Positions 45,928 through 54,729 are shown, counted from the first letter of the stretch. The stretch: 64,000 nucleotides of DNA from Streptomyces iranensis (GCF_017874715.1 NZ_JAGGLR010000004.1:248001-312000); one strand, 5' to 3'. Translations and numbers: made by a program. Notes: generated from the letters alone by a model not told the origin.

Positions 45928-47381
45928 ATGACGACGACGGACAGGACCCCGCCGCGGACGTCCCGCTTCGGCGGTACGGACAACAGCTGGGTGCGGTGCG
46001 ACAGCTGTGGAGAGCCCATCTACCGCAAGCGGTGGGAACGACATCTTCAGGTGTGCCCCGAGTGCGGGCACCATGGCCGGATCGGTGTCCGGCAGCGGCT
46101 GGACCTGCTACTCGATCCCGGCAGTCTCAGCCGGTTCGGGGCCGACGTGACCTCTGACGACATCCTCGGCTTCGTCGATACCAAGCCGTACAGGCAGCGG
46201 CTGGAGGAGAACCGGTCCCGCACCGGGAACAACGCCGCCGTGGTGTGCGGGACCGGACGAGTGGAGGGAGCGCCCGTCGTCGTCGCCGCCCTGGACTTCG
46301 CCTTCCTCGGCGGCAGTGTCGGCGGCGCGGTCGGCGAGCTGATCGCCCGGTTCGGCCCGCCGGGCGCTCGAGGACCGCACACCTTTGCTGATCGTGTCAG
46401 CCTCGGGCGGTGCCCGGATGCAGGAGGGCGCGATCTCGCTGATGCAACTGGCGAAGACCAGCCAGGAGTTGGAACGGCTACGAGAAGCCGGTGTGATGGT
46501 CCTCAACCTCAACACCGACCCTACCTACGGGGGCGCGACGGCGTCCTTCTCCATGCTCGGCGACATCGTCGTCGCCGAGCCGGGCGCACGGATCGGTTTC
46601 GCCGGCCCGGGCGTGATCCGGCAGACCATCCGCCAGGAACTACCGGAGGGCTTCCAGACCGCGGAGTTCCTGCGCGACCACGGCCTGATCGATATGGTGG
46701 TTCCGCGCGAAGGGCTGCGTCCGCTCCTGGCCCGGATCCTCAAGCTGCACGCCCGGTCACCGGAGCGCGCTGCGGCCGCCGTGGCACCGCCGCCCGAACC
46801 ACCCCTGCAGCCCGCGGCACCCGTGCGGGCCGCTCGCGACGTCGTGGCTCTCGCCCGCGACACCGGGCGCCCGACGACACTGGACTACTGCGCCCACCTC
46901 TTCGACGACTTCGTCGAGTTGCCCGGCGACCGCCTCGGCAACGACGACCCGGCCACCGTGGGCGGGCTCGCCTCCCGGCGAAGGCGGCAGCGGCGGGGCC
47001 CTGGCCCTGGCCGTCGGCAACCGGGTTCTCATGCTGGAGAACGCCTATCTGTCGGTGATTAGCCCCGAGGGCTGCTCGACCATCCTGTTCGGCAGTGCGG
47101 CCTCGGCCCCGCGGGCCGCGGAACAACTCCGGCTGACCTCGGCCGACCTGCTGGCGCTTGGGGTGGTGGACGGGGTGATAACCGAGCCGGAGGGTGACGC
47201 CCGCGCCGATCACGCGCGGACCGCGGACCACGTCAGGTCCGCGCTACTGGCGGTCCTGACGGAGTTCGACGCGCTCGGCCCCCGCGAGCTGGTCGAGCAG
47301 CGGTACAAGCGGTTCGCGCGGTTCGGCGACCCGGTTCAGCAGCCACGACTCGTTGAGGTGGACACCCATGAGGGACAGTGA
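45928..47381 (+). pseudogene. Acetyl-CoA carboxylase carboxyltransferase (fused beta-alpha), frameshifted and internally deleted
   Basis: The beta part starts well: FGGTDNSWVRCDSCGEPIYR with a Zn finger (CxxC...CPECG), then GVRQRLDLLLDPGSL. The frame breaks after [13 protein letters not shown] (near 46360). The next frame resumes with [20 protein letters not shown] and runs through [15 protein letters not shown] alpha sequence to [11 protein letters not shown]. There a third frame begins at [20 protein letters not shown] and finishes at 47381. Between GGLA and GEGGSGG the family has roughly 80-95 residues, including QKGHTTRE and the DTPGAYPG region, and these are missing. So the gene has one frameshift and one internal deletion of some 240-280 bp. 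The carrier and biotin carboxylase genes beside it are intact. Confidence 0.8.
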
Positions 47382-47844
47382 GACCACGGTTGACGTGGCG
47401 GGCGTCCACCAGCTGAGCAGCGCGCTCAGGGCTGTGGTGGAAAGCCTTCCGGGCCCCGTGCGACAGGTGACCGTGCGGGCCGGAGAATGCTCGATCGATG
47501 TCTCCTGGGACGCCCCGGCAGCGGTGACCGCGCCGCCGCCCCCGGGGCCGGTTCTCGCGGCGCCATGGGAGGAATCCCCCGGCGAACCGGACGACGGAAC
47601 CCTCACGGTGCGCTCACCCCTCGTCGGTACGTTCTACCGCGGCCCGTCCCCGGAGGAGTCGGCGTTCGTGGAAGTCGGAGACGTAGTGGAACCCGGACAA
47701 CAGATCGCCCTGGTGGAGGCAATGAAGCTCTTCACCCCGATCACGATGGACACCCGAGGCCGGATCACCGCCGTGCACGTAGCAGACGGGGACATGGTCG
47801 AGTACGACCAGCCGCTGATCGACTATGTACCAGTGGAGGGGTGA
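47368..47844 (+). CDS. accB: Biotin carboxyl carrier protein of acetyl-CoA carboxylase
   Basis: A 158-aa BCCP. It has an N-terminal domain, a Pro/Ala-rich linker and the biotinyl domain (VRSPLVGTFYRGPSPEESAF, then ALVEAMKLFTPI with biotinylated K120). The family motif is usually EAMKM; here it is EAMKL, a common variant. The ATG at 47368 overlaps the upstream remnant by 14 bp. Feeds malonyl-CoA to the PKS with the biotin carboxylase downstream. Confidence 0.92.
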   Translation: MRDSETTVDVAGVHQLSSALRAVVESLPGPVRQVTVRAGECSIDVSWDAPAAVTAPPPPGPVLAAPWEESPGEPDDGTLTVRSPLVGTFYRGPSPEESAFVEVGDVVEPGQQIALVEAMKLFTPITMDTRGRITAVHVADGDMVEYDQPLIDYVPVEG

Positions 47845-47849
47845 GGAAG

Positions 47850-49199
47850 GTGTTCCGCAAGGTGCTCATCGCCAACCGGGGCGAGATCGCCGTCCGGATC
47901 ATCCGGGCGTGCCGTGAGCTGGGGGTCCGGTCCGTCGCCGTGTACTCCACGGCGGACGCCTCGTCGGCGCACGTGGAACTCGCCGACGAGGCCGTGCGGA
48001 TCGGCCCGGCCGCCGCCCGCCGCAGCTACCTGAACATCCCGAACGTGATCGCGGCGGCCCTCAAGACCGGCGCCGAGGCCATTCACCCCGGCTATGGCTT
48101 CCTCTCCGAGGATCCGTACTTCGCCGAGATATGCGCAGAGAACGGCATCACCTTCATCGGACCGCCCCCCGGGGTGATGGAGTCGGCCGGGGACAAGGCG
48201 ACCACCCGCAGGCTCATGGCCGACGCAGGTCTGCCTCTGCTGCCGGGCACCACTGAGCCCGTCGCCTCGCTGGATGATGCCCTGGCCGCCACCGGGCGGA
48301 TCGGGTACCCGGTGGTGGTGAAGGCAGTGGCCGGCGGCGGCGGACGCGGCATCGCGGTCGCCCGGTCGCCCGAGGCGCTCCGGACGGCGTACCGCCAGAC
48401 CCGGGCGGGGGCGCAGGCGGTCTTCGGCGACAGCCGGGTCTACCTGGAGCGTTACCTCGAGTCGGCGCGGCACATCGAGTTCCAGCTACTGGCCGACGGC
48501 TTCGGCAACGCGGTCCACCTGGGCGAGCGGGACTGCTCAGTGCAGCGCCGGCACCAGAAGCTGATCGAGGAGGGGCCGTCGTCGGCACTGGACGAGCAGA
48601 CCCGTACGCAGATGGGGGAAGCGGCGCTGCGGGGCACGAAGTCCCTCGGCTACTGCGGCGCGGGAACCATGGAGTTCCTCCTGGATGACGACGGCCGCTA
48701 CTGGTTCATGGAGATGAACGCGCGGATCCAGGTCGAGCACCCCGTCACCGAGGCGATCACCGGGGTGGACCTGGTGGCGGAACAAATTTGTATCGCGGCA
48801 GGCTGCCGTCTCCAACTCGGCCAGGCCGACGTGCAGCTGCGCGGGCACGCGGTGGAGGTACGGATCAACGCCGAGGACCCGGACCGCGGCTTCGCCCCGA
48901 CCCCGGGCACACTGACCGAGTTCCGGACACCGGGCGGTCCGGGCGTCCGGGTCGACTCGCACTGCGTTCCGGGCGCGGACGTCTCCCCCCACTACGACTC
49001 GATGATCGCGAAGCTGATCGTGTGGGCGTCCGACCGCCGAGCGGCCCTGGACCGTGCGCGGCGCGCGCTCGGCGAGACCACGGTCGTCGGTCCCGGGATA
49101 CGCACCACGATCCCCTTCCACCAGCGGGTGCTGGATCATCCCGCCTTCCGCAGCGGAGAAGTGCGCACCGACTTCCTGCCCCGGCACCTCGGGATGTGA
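47850..49199 (+). CDS. accC: Biotin carboxylase subunit of acetyl-CoA carboxylase
   Basis: A 449-aa ATP-grasp enzyme that carboxylates biotin on AccB. Motifs: KVLIANRGEIAVRIIRACRE, AIHPGYGFLSEDPYF, the glycine-rich loop VKAVAGGGGRGI, and MEMNARIQVEHPVTEAITG. Complete length. GTG at 47850 preferred (GGAGGGG upstream); GTG at 47841 overlaps the accB stop and is possible. With the carboxyltransferase broken, it would need the housekeeping partner. Confidence 0.93.
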   Translation: MFRKVLIANRGEIAVRIIRACRELGVRSVAVYSTADASSAHVELADEAVRIGPAAARRSYLNIPNVIAAALKTGAEAIHPGYGFLSEDPYFAEICAENGITFIGPPPGVMESAGDKATTRRLMADAGLPLLPGTTEPVASLDDALAATGRIGYPVVVKAVAGGGGRGIAVARSPEALRTAYRQTRAGAQAVFGDSRVYLERYLESARHIEFQLLADGFGNAVHLGERDCSVQRRHQKLIEEGPSSALDEQTRTQMGEAALRGTKSLGYCGAGTMEFLLDDDGRYWFMEMNARIQVEHPVTEAITGVDLVAEQICIAAGCRLQLGQADVQLRGHAVEVRINAEDPDRGFAPTPGTLTEFRTPGGPGVRVDSHCVPGADVSPHYDSMIAKLIVWASDRRAALDRARRALGETTVVGPGIRTTIPFHQRVLDHPAFRSGEVRTDFLPRHLGM

Positions 49200-49205
49200 G
49201 AAGCC

Positions 49206-49985
49206 GTGACGGGGTATTCCCTGACACCGGTCCCGGACTCGGGCGACCGCTGGTTTCCCAGGTCCGGGGCGCCGACACAGGCGCGACTGCTGCTGTTCTG
49301 CCTACCGCACGCCGGCGGGGGTGGCACAAGCTTCGCCCGGTGGCGCGACGCGCTGCCCGGGTTCGTCGGAGTGCAACCGGTCCAGCTGCCCGGACGGGAG
49401 AGCCGGCTTCGTGAGCCCGCTCGTATCGAGCCGTGGGAGGTGGCCCGTGCGCTGCTGCGCCGGGCCGACCGACCGTATGCGATCTACGGGCACAGCATGG
49501 GCGGCGTGCTCGCGCAGGAGGTCGTCCGCCGGATCGCGGCACTGGGCGGACCGCCGCCCCTGTGCCTGTGCGTGGGCGCCAGCCGACCGCCCCATCTCGC
49601 GCCCAACGTGTTCGAGCGTTGGGCAGACCTGGCCGACGACGCGCTGGTCTCGGAGGTTGCCGCTCTGGGCGGCCTCCCGACGACTGCGCTCGGCCATCCG
49701 CGGCTGCGAGCCCGGTTCGTCGAGGTGGTGCGGGCGGATGTGCGATGGCTGGCCACCTATCGCCTCGCGGGTCAGCAGCCGTCCGCAGCTCTGACGGTCC
49801 CAGTCGTCGCCTTCGCCGGCAGCCGGGACCGGCTGGCGGGGGCGCAAGTGATGCGGCGTTGGAGCGAGTTGGCCAATGCCGGTTTCCGCCTCCATGTGAT
49901 CGATGGCGGCCACTTCTTCCACGCCGAGAATCTCCCGGCTTTCGCTCGGGTTCTGGCTCGGGAGCTCGGCGCCGCTCTGTCCTGA
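49206..49985 (+). CDS. Type II (alpha/beta hydrolase) thioesterase
   Basis: A 259-aa external thioesterase: LLLFCLPHAGGGGTSFARWR, nucleophile elbow YGHSMGGVLAQEV (S97) and the catalytic His in VIDGGHFFHAEN. This GrsT-like family removes wrong acyl groups from carrier proteins, usually with NRPS or modular PKS. Its presence in a type II PKS cluster together with an adenylation enzyme supports carrier-bound amino or aryl acid chemistry. GTG start 6 bp after accC. Confidence 0.9.
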   Translation: MTGYSLTPVPDSGDRWFPRSGAPTQARLLLFCLPHAGGGGTSFARWRDALPGFVGVQPVQLPGRESRLREPARIEPWEVARALLRRADRPYAIYGHSMGGVLAQEVVRRIAALGGPPPLCLCVGASRPPHLAPNVFERWADLADDALVSEVAALGGLPTTALGHPRLRARFVEVVRADVRWLATYRLAGQQPSAALTVPVVAFAGSRDRLAGAQVMRRWSELANAGFRLHVIDGGHFFHAENLPAFARVLARELGAALS

Positions 49986-50086
49986 CCCGGGCCGTGGCCC
50001 CACCCGTTCGCCCGACCGGCACCCGGGCGTGGCGCCCGGCTGTGCCCCTTGTCCCGCACCTGCTTCCACACCCCGGGAGACCCCTC

Positions 50087-51412
50087 GTGGCGTTCAGCCT
50101 CGCACCGACCGCACCCATCGGCGCTCATCAACTACTTCTCTTCCTCCTTCAGGTGGGCACGCTCCTGCTGCTCGCCACGCTGCTCGGCCGACTGGCGATC
50201 CAGCTGAGGATGCCCGCGATCGTCGGCGAGCTGTGCACCGGGGTCCTGGTCGGCCCCTCGGTTCTGTCCCATGCTGCCCCAGCCGTGTCGCACTGGTTAC
50301 TGCCGAACGATCCGGCCCAGTTCCATCTCCTCGACGCGGCGGGCCAGCTCGGCGTACTGATGCTGATCGGCCTGACCGGGGTCGAACTCGATGCTGGAGC
50401 GCTGCGGCGGAACGCGCCCGCGGCAGCCGGAGTGAGTGCCGCGGGGATCCTGGTGCCGCTGGGGCTCGGGGTCTGTGCCGGATTCGTCATACCCGCGTCG
50501 CTGATGGCGGAGACCGCGCGCCGTCCCGTCTTCGCCCTCTTCCTGGGAGTGGCCATGGGAATCAGCGCCATGCCGGTCATCGCAAAGGCCCTCATCGAGC
50601 TCCGGTTGATCCACCACGAGATCGGCCGACTGATCATGTGCGCGGTAGTGGTGGACGATACGGTCGGCTGGATCCTGCTGTCCGTTGTCTCCGCGATGGC
50701 GACGACCGGGATCCGTGCCGGAGCGGTACTGACCTCCATGGGCTGGCTCGTGGTCGTACTGGTGATGGTGCTGCTGGTGCGCAGGCCAGTGGGAGCCGGA
50801 CTGCGGGCGGTCGACCGAGGGACACGGGACGGCACGTCGGCCGCGCTGGCGGTAGCCTTCATCCTGCTCTGCGCGGCCGCCACTCAGGCGATGGGCCTGG
50901 AAGCGGTGTTCGGGGCGTTCGTCGGCGGTGTCGTGGTTGGTGGATGGGGCCGCGCGGCGGCCGATCAGCTGGCGGCGGTGCGCACGACCACGCTGACGAT
51001 CCTGGCGCCTCTCTTCTTCGCCACCGCGGGACTGCGGATCGACTTGTCGGCGCTTGCCGAGCCCGTCGTGCTGGCGACGGGCGTGGTGCTGCTGCTCGTC
51101 GCCACGACGGGCAAGTTCGCGGGGGCCTACGTGGGCGGTCGGCTGAGCCGGCTCGGCCACTGGGAGAGTCTGGCCATCGGAGCAGGGATGAACGCTCGCG
51201 GCGTCATCGAGGTAGTGGTCGCGATGGCTGGCCTGCGCTTGGGCGTGCTCAGTCCCGACGTATATACCATCGTCGTCCTCGTGGCCATCGCGACGTCCCT
51301 GATGGCACCTCCGGTACTCCGCTTCGCGATGGCGAGAGCCGGTGTGTCTTTGCAGGTAATGTTGCCGGAGAAAGATCGCTCGAAAAATGAATTGATCAGC
51401 GCAGCGGAATGA
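50087..51412 (+). CDS. Cation/H+ antiporter (CPA2, Na+/H+ exchanger domain)
   Basis: A 441-aa membrane protein with about 12 helices. Family features are MPAIVGELCTGVLVGPSVL, MLIGLTGVELD, the conserved VVDDTVGW acidic pair and IGAGMNARGVIEVVVAMAGL. Antiporters of this type occur in several aromatic polyketide clusters, where they are thought to help export or resistance. GTG at 50087 with GGGAG upstream; the longer reading from 49433 is a shadow. It contains a TTA codon at 50297-50299. Confidence 0.88.
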   Translation: MAFSLAPTAPIGAHQLLLFLLQVGTLLLLATLLGRLAIQLRMPAIVGELCTGVLVGPSVLSHAAPAVSHWLLPNDPAQFHLLDAAGQLGVLMLIGLTGVELDAGALRRNAPAAAGVSAAGILVPLGLGVCAGFVIPASLMAETARRPVFALFLGVAMGISAMPVIAKALIELRLIHHEIGRLIMCAVVVDDTVGWILLSVVSAMATTGIRAGAVLTSMGWLVVVLVMVLLVRRPVGAGLRAVDRGTRDGTSAALAVAFILLCAAATQAMGLEAVFGAFVGGVVVGGWGRAAADQLAAVRTTTLTILAPLFFATAGLRIDLSALAEPVVLATGVVLLLVATTGKFAGAYVGGRLSRLGHWESLAIGAGMNARGVIEVVVAMAGLRLGVLSPDVYTIVVLVAIATSLMAPPVLRFAMARAGVSLQVMLPEKDRSKNELISAAE

Positions 51413-51504
51413 AATGCTCCACTCTCCTCATTTTACCCGACCTTGACAATACCCACCCACCCCCTCCTTGCACACACCCCCAATGGGCATTAGGGTGAAA
51501 TACC

Positions 51505-51517
51505 CGAGCACCGCTAG
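51505..51517. promoter_or_regulatory. CTAGC-type palindrome upstream of the AfsR-like regulator
   Basis: CGAGCACCGCTAG matches CTAGC-N3-GCTAG with one mismatch, 91 bp before the regulator's start. It extends the presumed TetR regulon to the second SARP. Confidence 0.5.
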
Positions 51518-51608
51518 AGGCTTCAGCCAAACACATCCAAGAATCCTTTTCGGACAACCGGGTTTCTTCAGGCCACCCGAAAGACCCAAAAGGAGAAACG
51601 GGGGGCTC

Positions 51609-53462
51609 GTGCAATTCAGGCTACTTGGCAATCTCAGGGTTCATGCGGGAACCTGCGAAAACGTTTCCCTGCCTCCGAAATTACGCACCATTCTGGCCAT
51701 GCTTATCGCTATGCACGACCGTATCGTGCCTGTCAGCGACATCATCGACGAACTGTGGCTCGGCGAACCGCCCACGACGGCCATGGCCACTATCCAGACC
51801 TATGTCTACCAGCTGCGCAAGCTCCTCGGCATCACCGATGGACGGAGCGTCGACGGTGTCGCGCTGCTGACGAGGCCGTCTGGGTACATGCTGCGCGTGC
51901 CGACGGAATCAGTGGACGTGGCGTGCTTCGAACAGTGTTTTGAGGCAGCTCAGAAGGCGTTCGCCGAGCACCAGTACGAACGGGCGTTCAGCGCTCTCGG
52001 CAGCACAGAGGCCCTGTGGGGGGCGTCCGTGCTGGCCGATGTGGACAAGGGCCAGTTCCTGGATGCCTACGCGGCCAGGCTGGAGGAGACCTGGACTCAG
52101 GCCACTGAGCTGCGCATCGACGCCTACCTACGCCTCGGGCGCCATCTCGACGCGATCCGTGAGCTGAAATCACTCACCGTCAGACACCCCCTGCACGAGG
52201 GCTTTCACTGCTCCTTGATGGTCGCCCTGCACCGGGCGGGCCGACGCCACGAAGCACTCGACACCTACCGGCGGCTCCGCCGGACGCTCGCCAACGAGCT
52301 GGGGATCGAGCCCTCATTCTCAGTCCGACAGCTTCACCAGAGGCTCTTGGCCGGCGATCCGGCGCTCGACGGAGCCTCCCCGGCCGGTCGCTTCGGATCC
52401 ACGGCGCCGGTGCCCCCCGCCCAGCTCCCGCCCGACATCGCCGATCTCGTCGCGCCTGAATCTCTCGTCGCCGAACTGGAGCAGGCCCTGACGGCGAGCT
52501 GCGACAGTCAAACCACCGCACTGCTCTCCCTGACCGGCATGGGCGGTGTGGGCAAGACGACGCTCGCCGTCCGGCTCGCCCACCAGCTGCGTCATCTCTT
52601 CCCGGACGGCCAGTTCTTCACCTCGCTGAAGAGTGGCGGCGCCCGGCCTGTCATTCCGGTGGACGCGCTGGAAGGCTTCCTTCTGGCTATCGGAATCCCG
52701 CCTGCGGAGACTCCCACCTCTCTGGAGGCGCGCAGCCAGCTTTTCCGTAGTTGGTGCGCCGATCGGCGAGTACTGCTGATACTCGACGACGCGGTATCGG
52801 AGGAGCAGGTCCGCCCCCTGCTTCCCGGCGGCCCGCGGTGCGCCGTCATCGTCACCAATCGGAAGCCGCTGTACGGCCTGAGCGGAGCGCGCCACGTCGA
52901 ACTGAACCCGCTATCGAGCGAAGACGGGCTGGAACTACTGCTCCGTATCACCGGCCGGCCACGAGACCAGGAAGAACTGCAGGCCGCCAACACGATCGTC
53001 AAACTCTGCGACAACCTGCCTATGGCGATTCGGGCAGTGGGCGTGAAGCTGGCGAATCCGACAGGTTTCTCACTGAAGAAGACAGCGGCCCGTCTCGCCG
53101 ACAAACGCAAGAGGCTTGGTGAGCTGAAATCGGGCGACCTGGATATTCAGGAGAAGATAAGGGAAAGCTATCAGGCGATAGGGGACCTGGAGCGCGAACT
53201 GCTTCGTTCGCTCAGTGAGCAGAGCGCCACAGCTTTCACGGTCCAGGAGGCGGCGGCTCTGATCGGGGCAAAATCCCAGGTCGAAGCCCAGCTGCGTACC
53301 ATCTACGAGGCCCGGCTGCTGCTGACGGATCCTGTGTGCTCCGGCGAACTGCGCTACATCCTTCCCGAGCTCGTCCGCGTCTTCGTCACGACGCAGGAGG
53401 CTCCGGGGGCAGCCACGACCACATGTCCGCCCACGGACCACCTGGTGTTCGACTACGCCTGA
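51609..53462 (+). CDS. AfsR/SARP-family regulator with NB-ARC ATPase domain
   Basis: A 617-aa activator. Residues 1-95 are the SARP DNA-binding domain (VQFRLLGNLRVHAG, IIDELWLGEPPTTAMATIQT), residues 100-245 the activation domain, and from about 310 an NB-ARC ATPase (SLTGMGGVGKTTLAVRLAH, VLLILDDAVSEEQVRPLLPG). The TPR part of full AfsR (about 990 aa) is absent. The GTG at 51609 is preceded by AGGAG. A TTA codon at 51681-51683 (codon 25) implies bldA control. Probably a second pathway activator sensing ATP or a partner. Confidence 0.9.
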   Translation: MQFRLLGNLRVHAGTCENVSLPPKLRTILAMLIAMHDRIVPVSDIIDELWLGEPPTTAMATIQTYVYQLRKLLGITDGRSVDGVALLTRPSGYMLRVPTESVDVACFEQCFEAAQKAFAEHQYERAFSALGSTEALWGASVLADVDKGQFLDAYAARLEETWTQATELRIDAYLRLGRHLDAIRELKSLTVRHPLHEGFHCSLMVALHRAGRRHEALDTYRRLRRTLANELGIEPSFSVRQLHQRLLAGDPALDGASPAGRFGSTAPVPPAQLPPDIADLVAPESLVAELEQALTASCDSQTTALLSLTGMGGVGKTTLAVRLAHQLRHLFPDGQFFTSLKSGGARPVIPVDALEGFLLAIGIPPAETPTSLEARSQLFRSWCADRRVLLILDDAVSEEQVRPLLPGGPRCAVIVTNRKPLYGLSGARHVELNPLSSEDGLELLLRITGRPRDQEELQAANTIVKLCDNLPMAIRAVGVKLANPTGFSLKKTAARLADKRKRLGELKSGDLDIQEKIRESYQAIGDLERELLRSLSEQSATAFTVQEAAALIGAKSQVEAQLRTIYEARLLLTDPVCSGELRYILPELVRVFVTTQEAPGAATTTCPPTDHLVFDYA

Positions 53463-53948
53463 CAAGCCGGGCCCTGGCAAATCAGGCCGCGGCAAAGCCG
53501 CAGGAAACCGAGCTTGCTCACTGACAACGAATCGATGGGGCCAGGAGCGCAGGCCGAAGGCCCGCATCCGACGACATCCTCGGTGGAGATGGACCGCCCG
53601 ACGGCACCCGGCGGCTCCAAACAGATTTACCTCTCCCCCGCTGCCGAACGGACACGCCGAAAGGAACTGCCGCGCGAACTGCGAAGCACTCCAGATCCCT
53701 TTTGGTACTCAGGTTGAAAAGGAGGTGAGCTGACGACCAAGGAGTAGGAGACGCGGGAGCGGCTGACTGCGGCCGAGCAATTCGCGCAGCGCGAGAAGAC
53801 CGCGGTCGTCGCACAGCTGCGCCTTGGCCTGCGCGCTCACGGACAACGAGAAGACGATGACGATCGACCGCGATGAGCGGTCGCCCCACCCTTGCCGCAT
53901 TCTTCTGCATGAGGCATTCCTAACTGCTGATGCACCGGGAGCACACCA
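53463..53948. other. 486-bp gap with no intact gene
   Basis: Short open frames occur on both strands (for example 53514-53717 plus and 53518-53910 minus) but none shows a domain, a convincing ribosome site or coding-like composition. Around 53735-53875 is a fragment that looks like the start of a transposase, listed separately. Confidence 0.55.
53735..53875 (+). pseudogene. Possible remnant of an IS630-like transposase N-terminus
   Basis: In one frame, after an in-frame TAG, the translation reads ETRERLTAAEQFAQREKTAV then VAQLRLGLRAHGQ and stops. This resembles the first helix-turn-helix of IS630-type transposases (AAxxFxxGxKxxxVAxxLRVSxRS). Only about 45 codons are left and no terminal repeats are visible. 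It suggests old transposition near the right edge of the island. Confidence 0.35.
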
Positions 53949-54638
53949 GTGATCGAGCGTCTCCTGCCCGACGACGTTGCCACGTCCGAAGCCTTCCAGG
54001 ATCCGGTCAGGCCACCGTTTGATTACCTGTATCCGCAGGAAGCATCGGCGGTCGCCTGCGCAGTCGAGAAACGCCAACGTGAGTTTTCCACCGTACGGAT
54101 CTGCGCCCGCCGCGCGCTGAGCATGCTGGGATATCCGCCCGCGCCCTTGCTCCCAGGCAGGCGCGGAGCACCCAGCTGGCCAGGGGGCGTGACTGGCAGT
54201 ATGACGCACTGCGACGGCTACCGGGCGGCCGCCGTCGCCAGTAAGGAACTCGTTGCATCGATCGGTATCGACGCCGAGCCCAACGCCCCACTGCCGGGAG
54301 GCACTCTGGATCTCGTCACGCTCGCTGAAGAACGCAACTCAATCAGAGTGCTGTTGGACGACGGCCCTGAAATCCGTTGGGATCGGCTCCTACTCAGCGC
54401 CAAGGAATCAGTTTTCAAGACTTGGTATCCGATGACGCAATCGGAGCTGAGCTTCGATCAGGCGCGAATCAACTTGACACGTACGCCCGGTGACCCCATG
54501 GCCGGTGCCTTTACAGCCAACCTGTTGGTCCCGGGCCCCTCACTTGAGGGACGCCGCCTCTCCGGCTTCGTCGGGAAATGGCTCTGTCACGCTGGCTACC
54601 TTGCCACCGCTGTGACTGTCCGCCGTACCCAGGGGTGA
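53949..54638 (+). CDS. 4'-phosphopantetheinyl transferase (Sfp/EntD type)
   Basis: A 229-aa enzyme that converts apo carrier proteins to the holo form using CoA. The metal/CoA motifs are IGIDAEPN and LLLSAKESVFKTWYP, with SMTHCDGYRAAAVAS upstream. GTG start at 53949. It is the last gene of the island, 27 bp from the right repeat, and makes the cluster self-sufficient for activating its two carriers. Confidence 0.92.
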   Translation: MIERLLPDDVATSEAFQDPVRPPFDYLYPQEASAVACAVEKRQREFSTVRICARRALSMLGYPPAPLLPGRRGAPSWPGGVTGSMTHCDGYRAAAVASKELVASIGIDAEPNAPLPGGTLDLVTLAEERNSIRVLLDDGPEIRWDRLLLSAKESVFKTWYPMTQSELSFDQARINLTRTPGDPMAGAFTANLLVPGPSLEGRRLSGFVGKWLCHAGYLATAVTVRRTQG

Positions 54639-54665
54639 TGCGTCCTCGCGGCCGAAAAAGCGGCC

Positions 54666-54729
54666 GATATGAAGGTCAAGTACAAGGAGACGGCGCGGGG
54701 CGGGCTCGCGGTGAACGTCATCGAGTGCT
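54666..54729. repeat. Right 64-bp direct repeat (putative attR), orphan sdaA 3' end
   Basis: Identical over 64 bp to 23282-23345. It encodes the last 21 residues of serine ammonia-lyase and is followed by TGA. Just upstream are two GCGGCCGA units (54648-54655, 54660-54667) separated by AAAA, which also form a CGGCCG hairpin. Downstream sequence is the original continuation of the glycine operon, with its terminator. Confidence 0.9.

Larger units (their letters stand above)
23282..54729. mobile_element. Genomic island with a type II PKS cluster, inserted at the sdaA 3' end
   Basis: Everything between the two copies of a perfect 64-bp repeat (31,384 bp apart, start to start) behaves as an insertion. 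The left copy is the end of an intact sdaA. The right copy is an orphan 3' end of sdaA followed by a TGA, a terminator and the next backbone genes. This is the layout left by a site-specific element that targets a gene's 3' end and restores it. No integrase or excisionase gene is present inside, so the element is either a fossil or was mobilised by a recombinase elsewhere. Capture by homologous recombination is the alternative. Confidence 0.75.

Noticed and set aside
53518..53910. 130-codon minus-strand gene in the gap before the phosphopantetheinyl transferase
   Set aside because: Arg/Ser/Pro-rich translation without domain, ribosome site or coding bias; overlaps the possible transposase remnant on the other strand.
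23348..54665. Integrase, excisionase or transfer genes within the island
   Set aside because: I looked for tyrosine or serine recombinase, Xis, Rep or FtsK/Tra motifs in all listed genes and gaps and found none; only a doubtful transposase scrap remains.
54666..54729. Second functional sdaA gene at the right repeat
   Set aside because: Only the last 21 codons are present, with no upstream homology; it is a duplicated gene end, not a gene.
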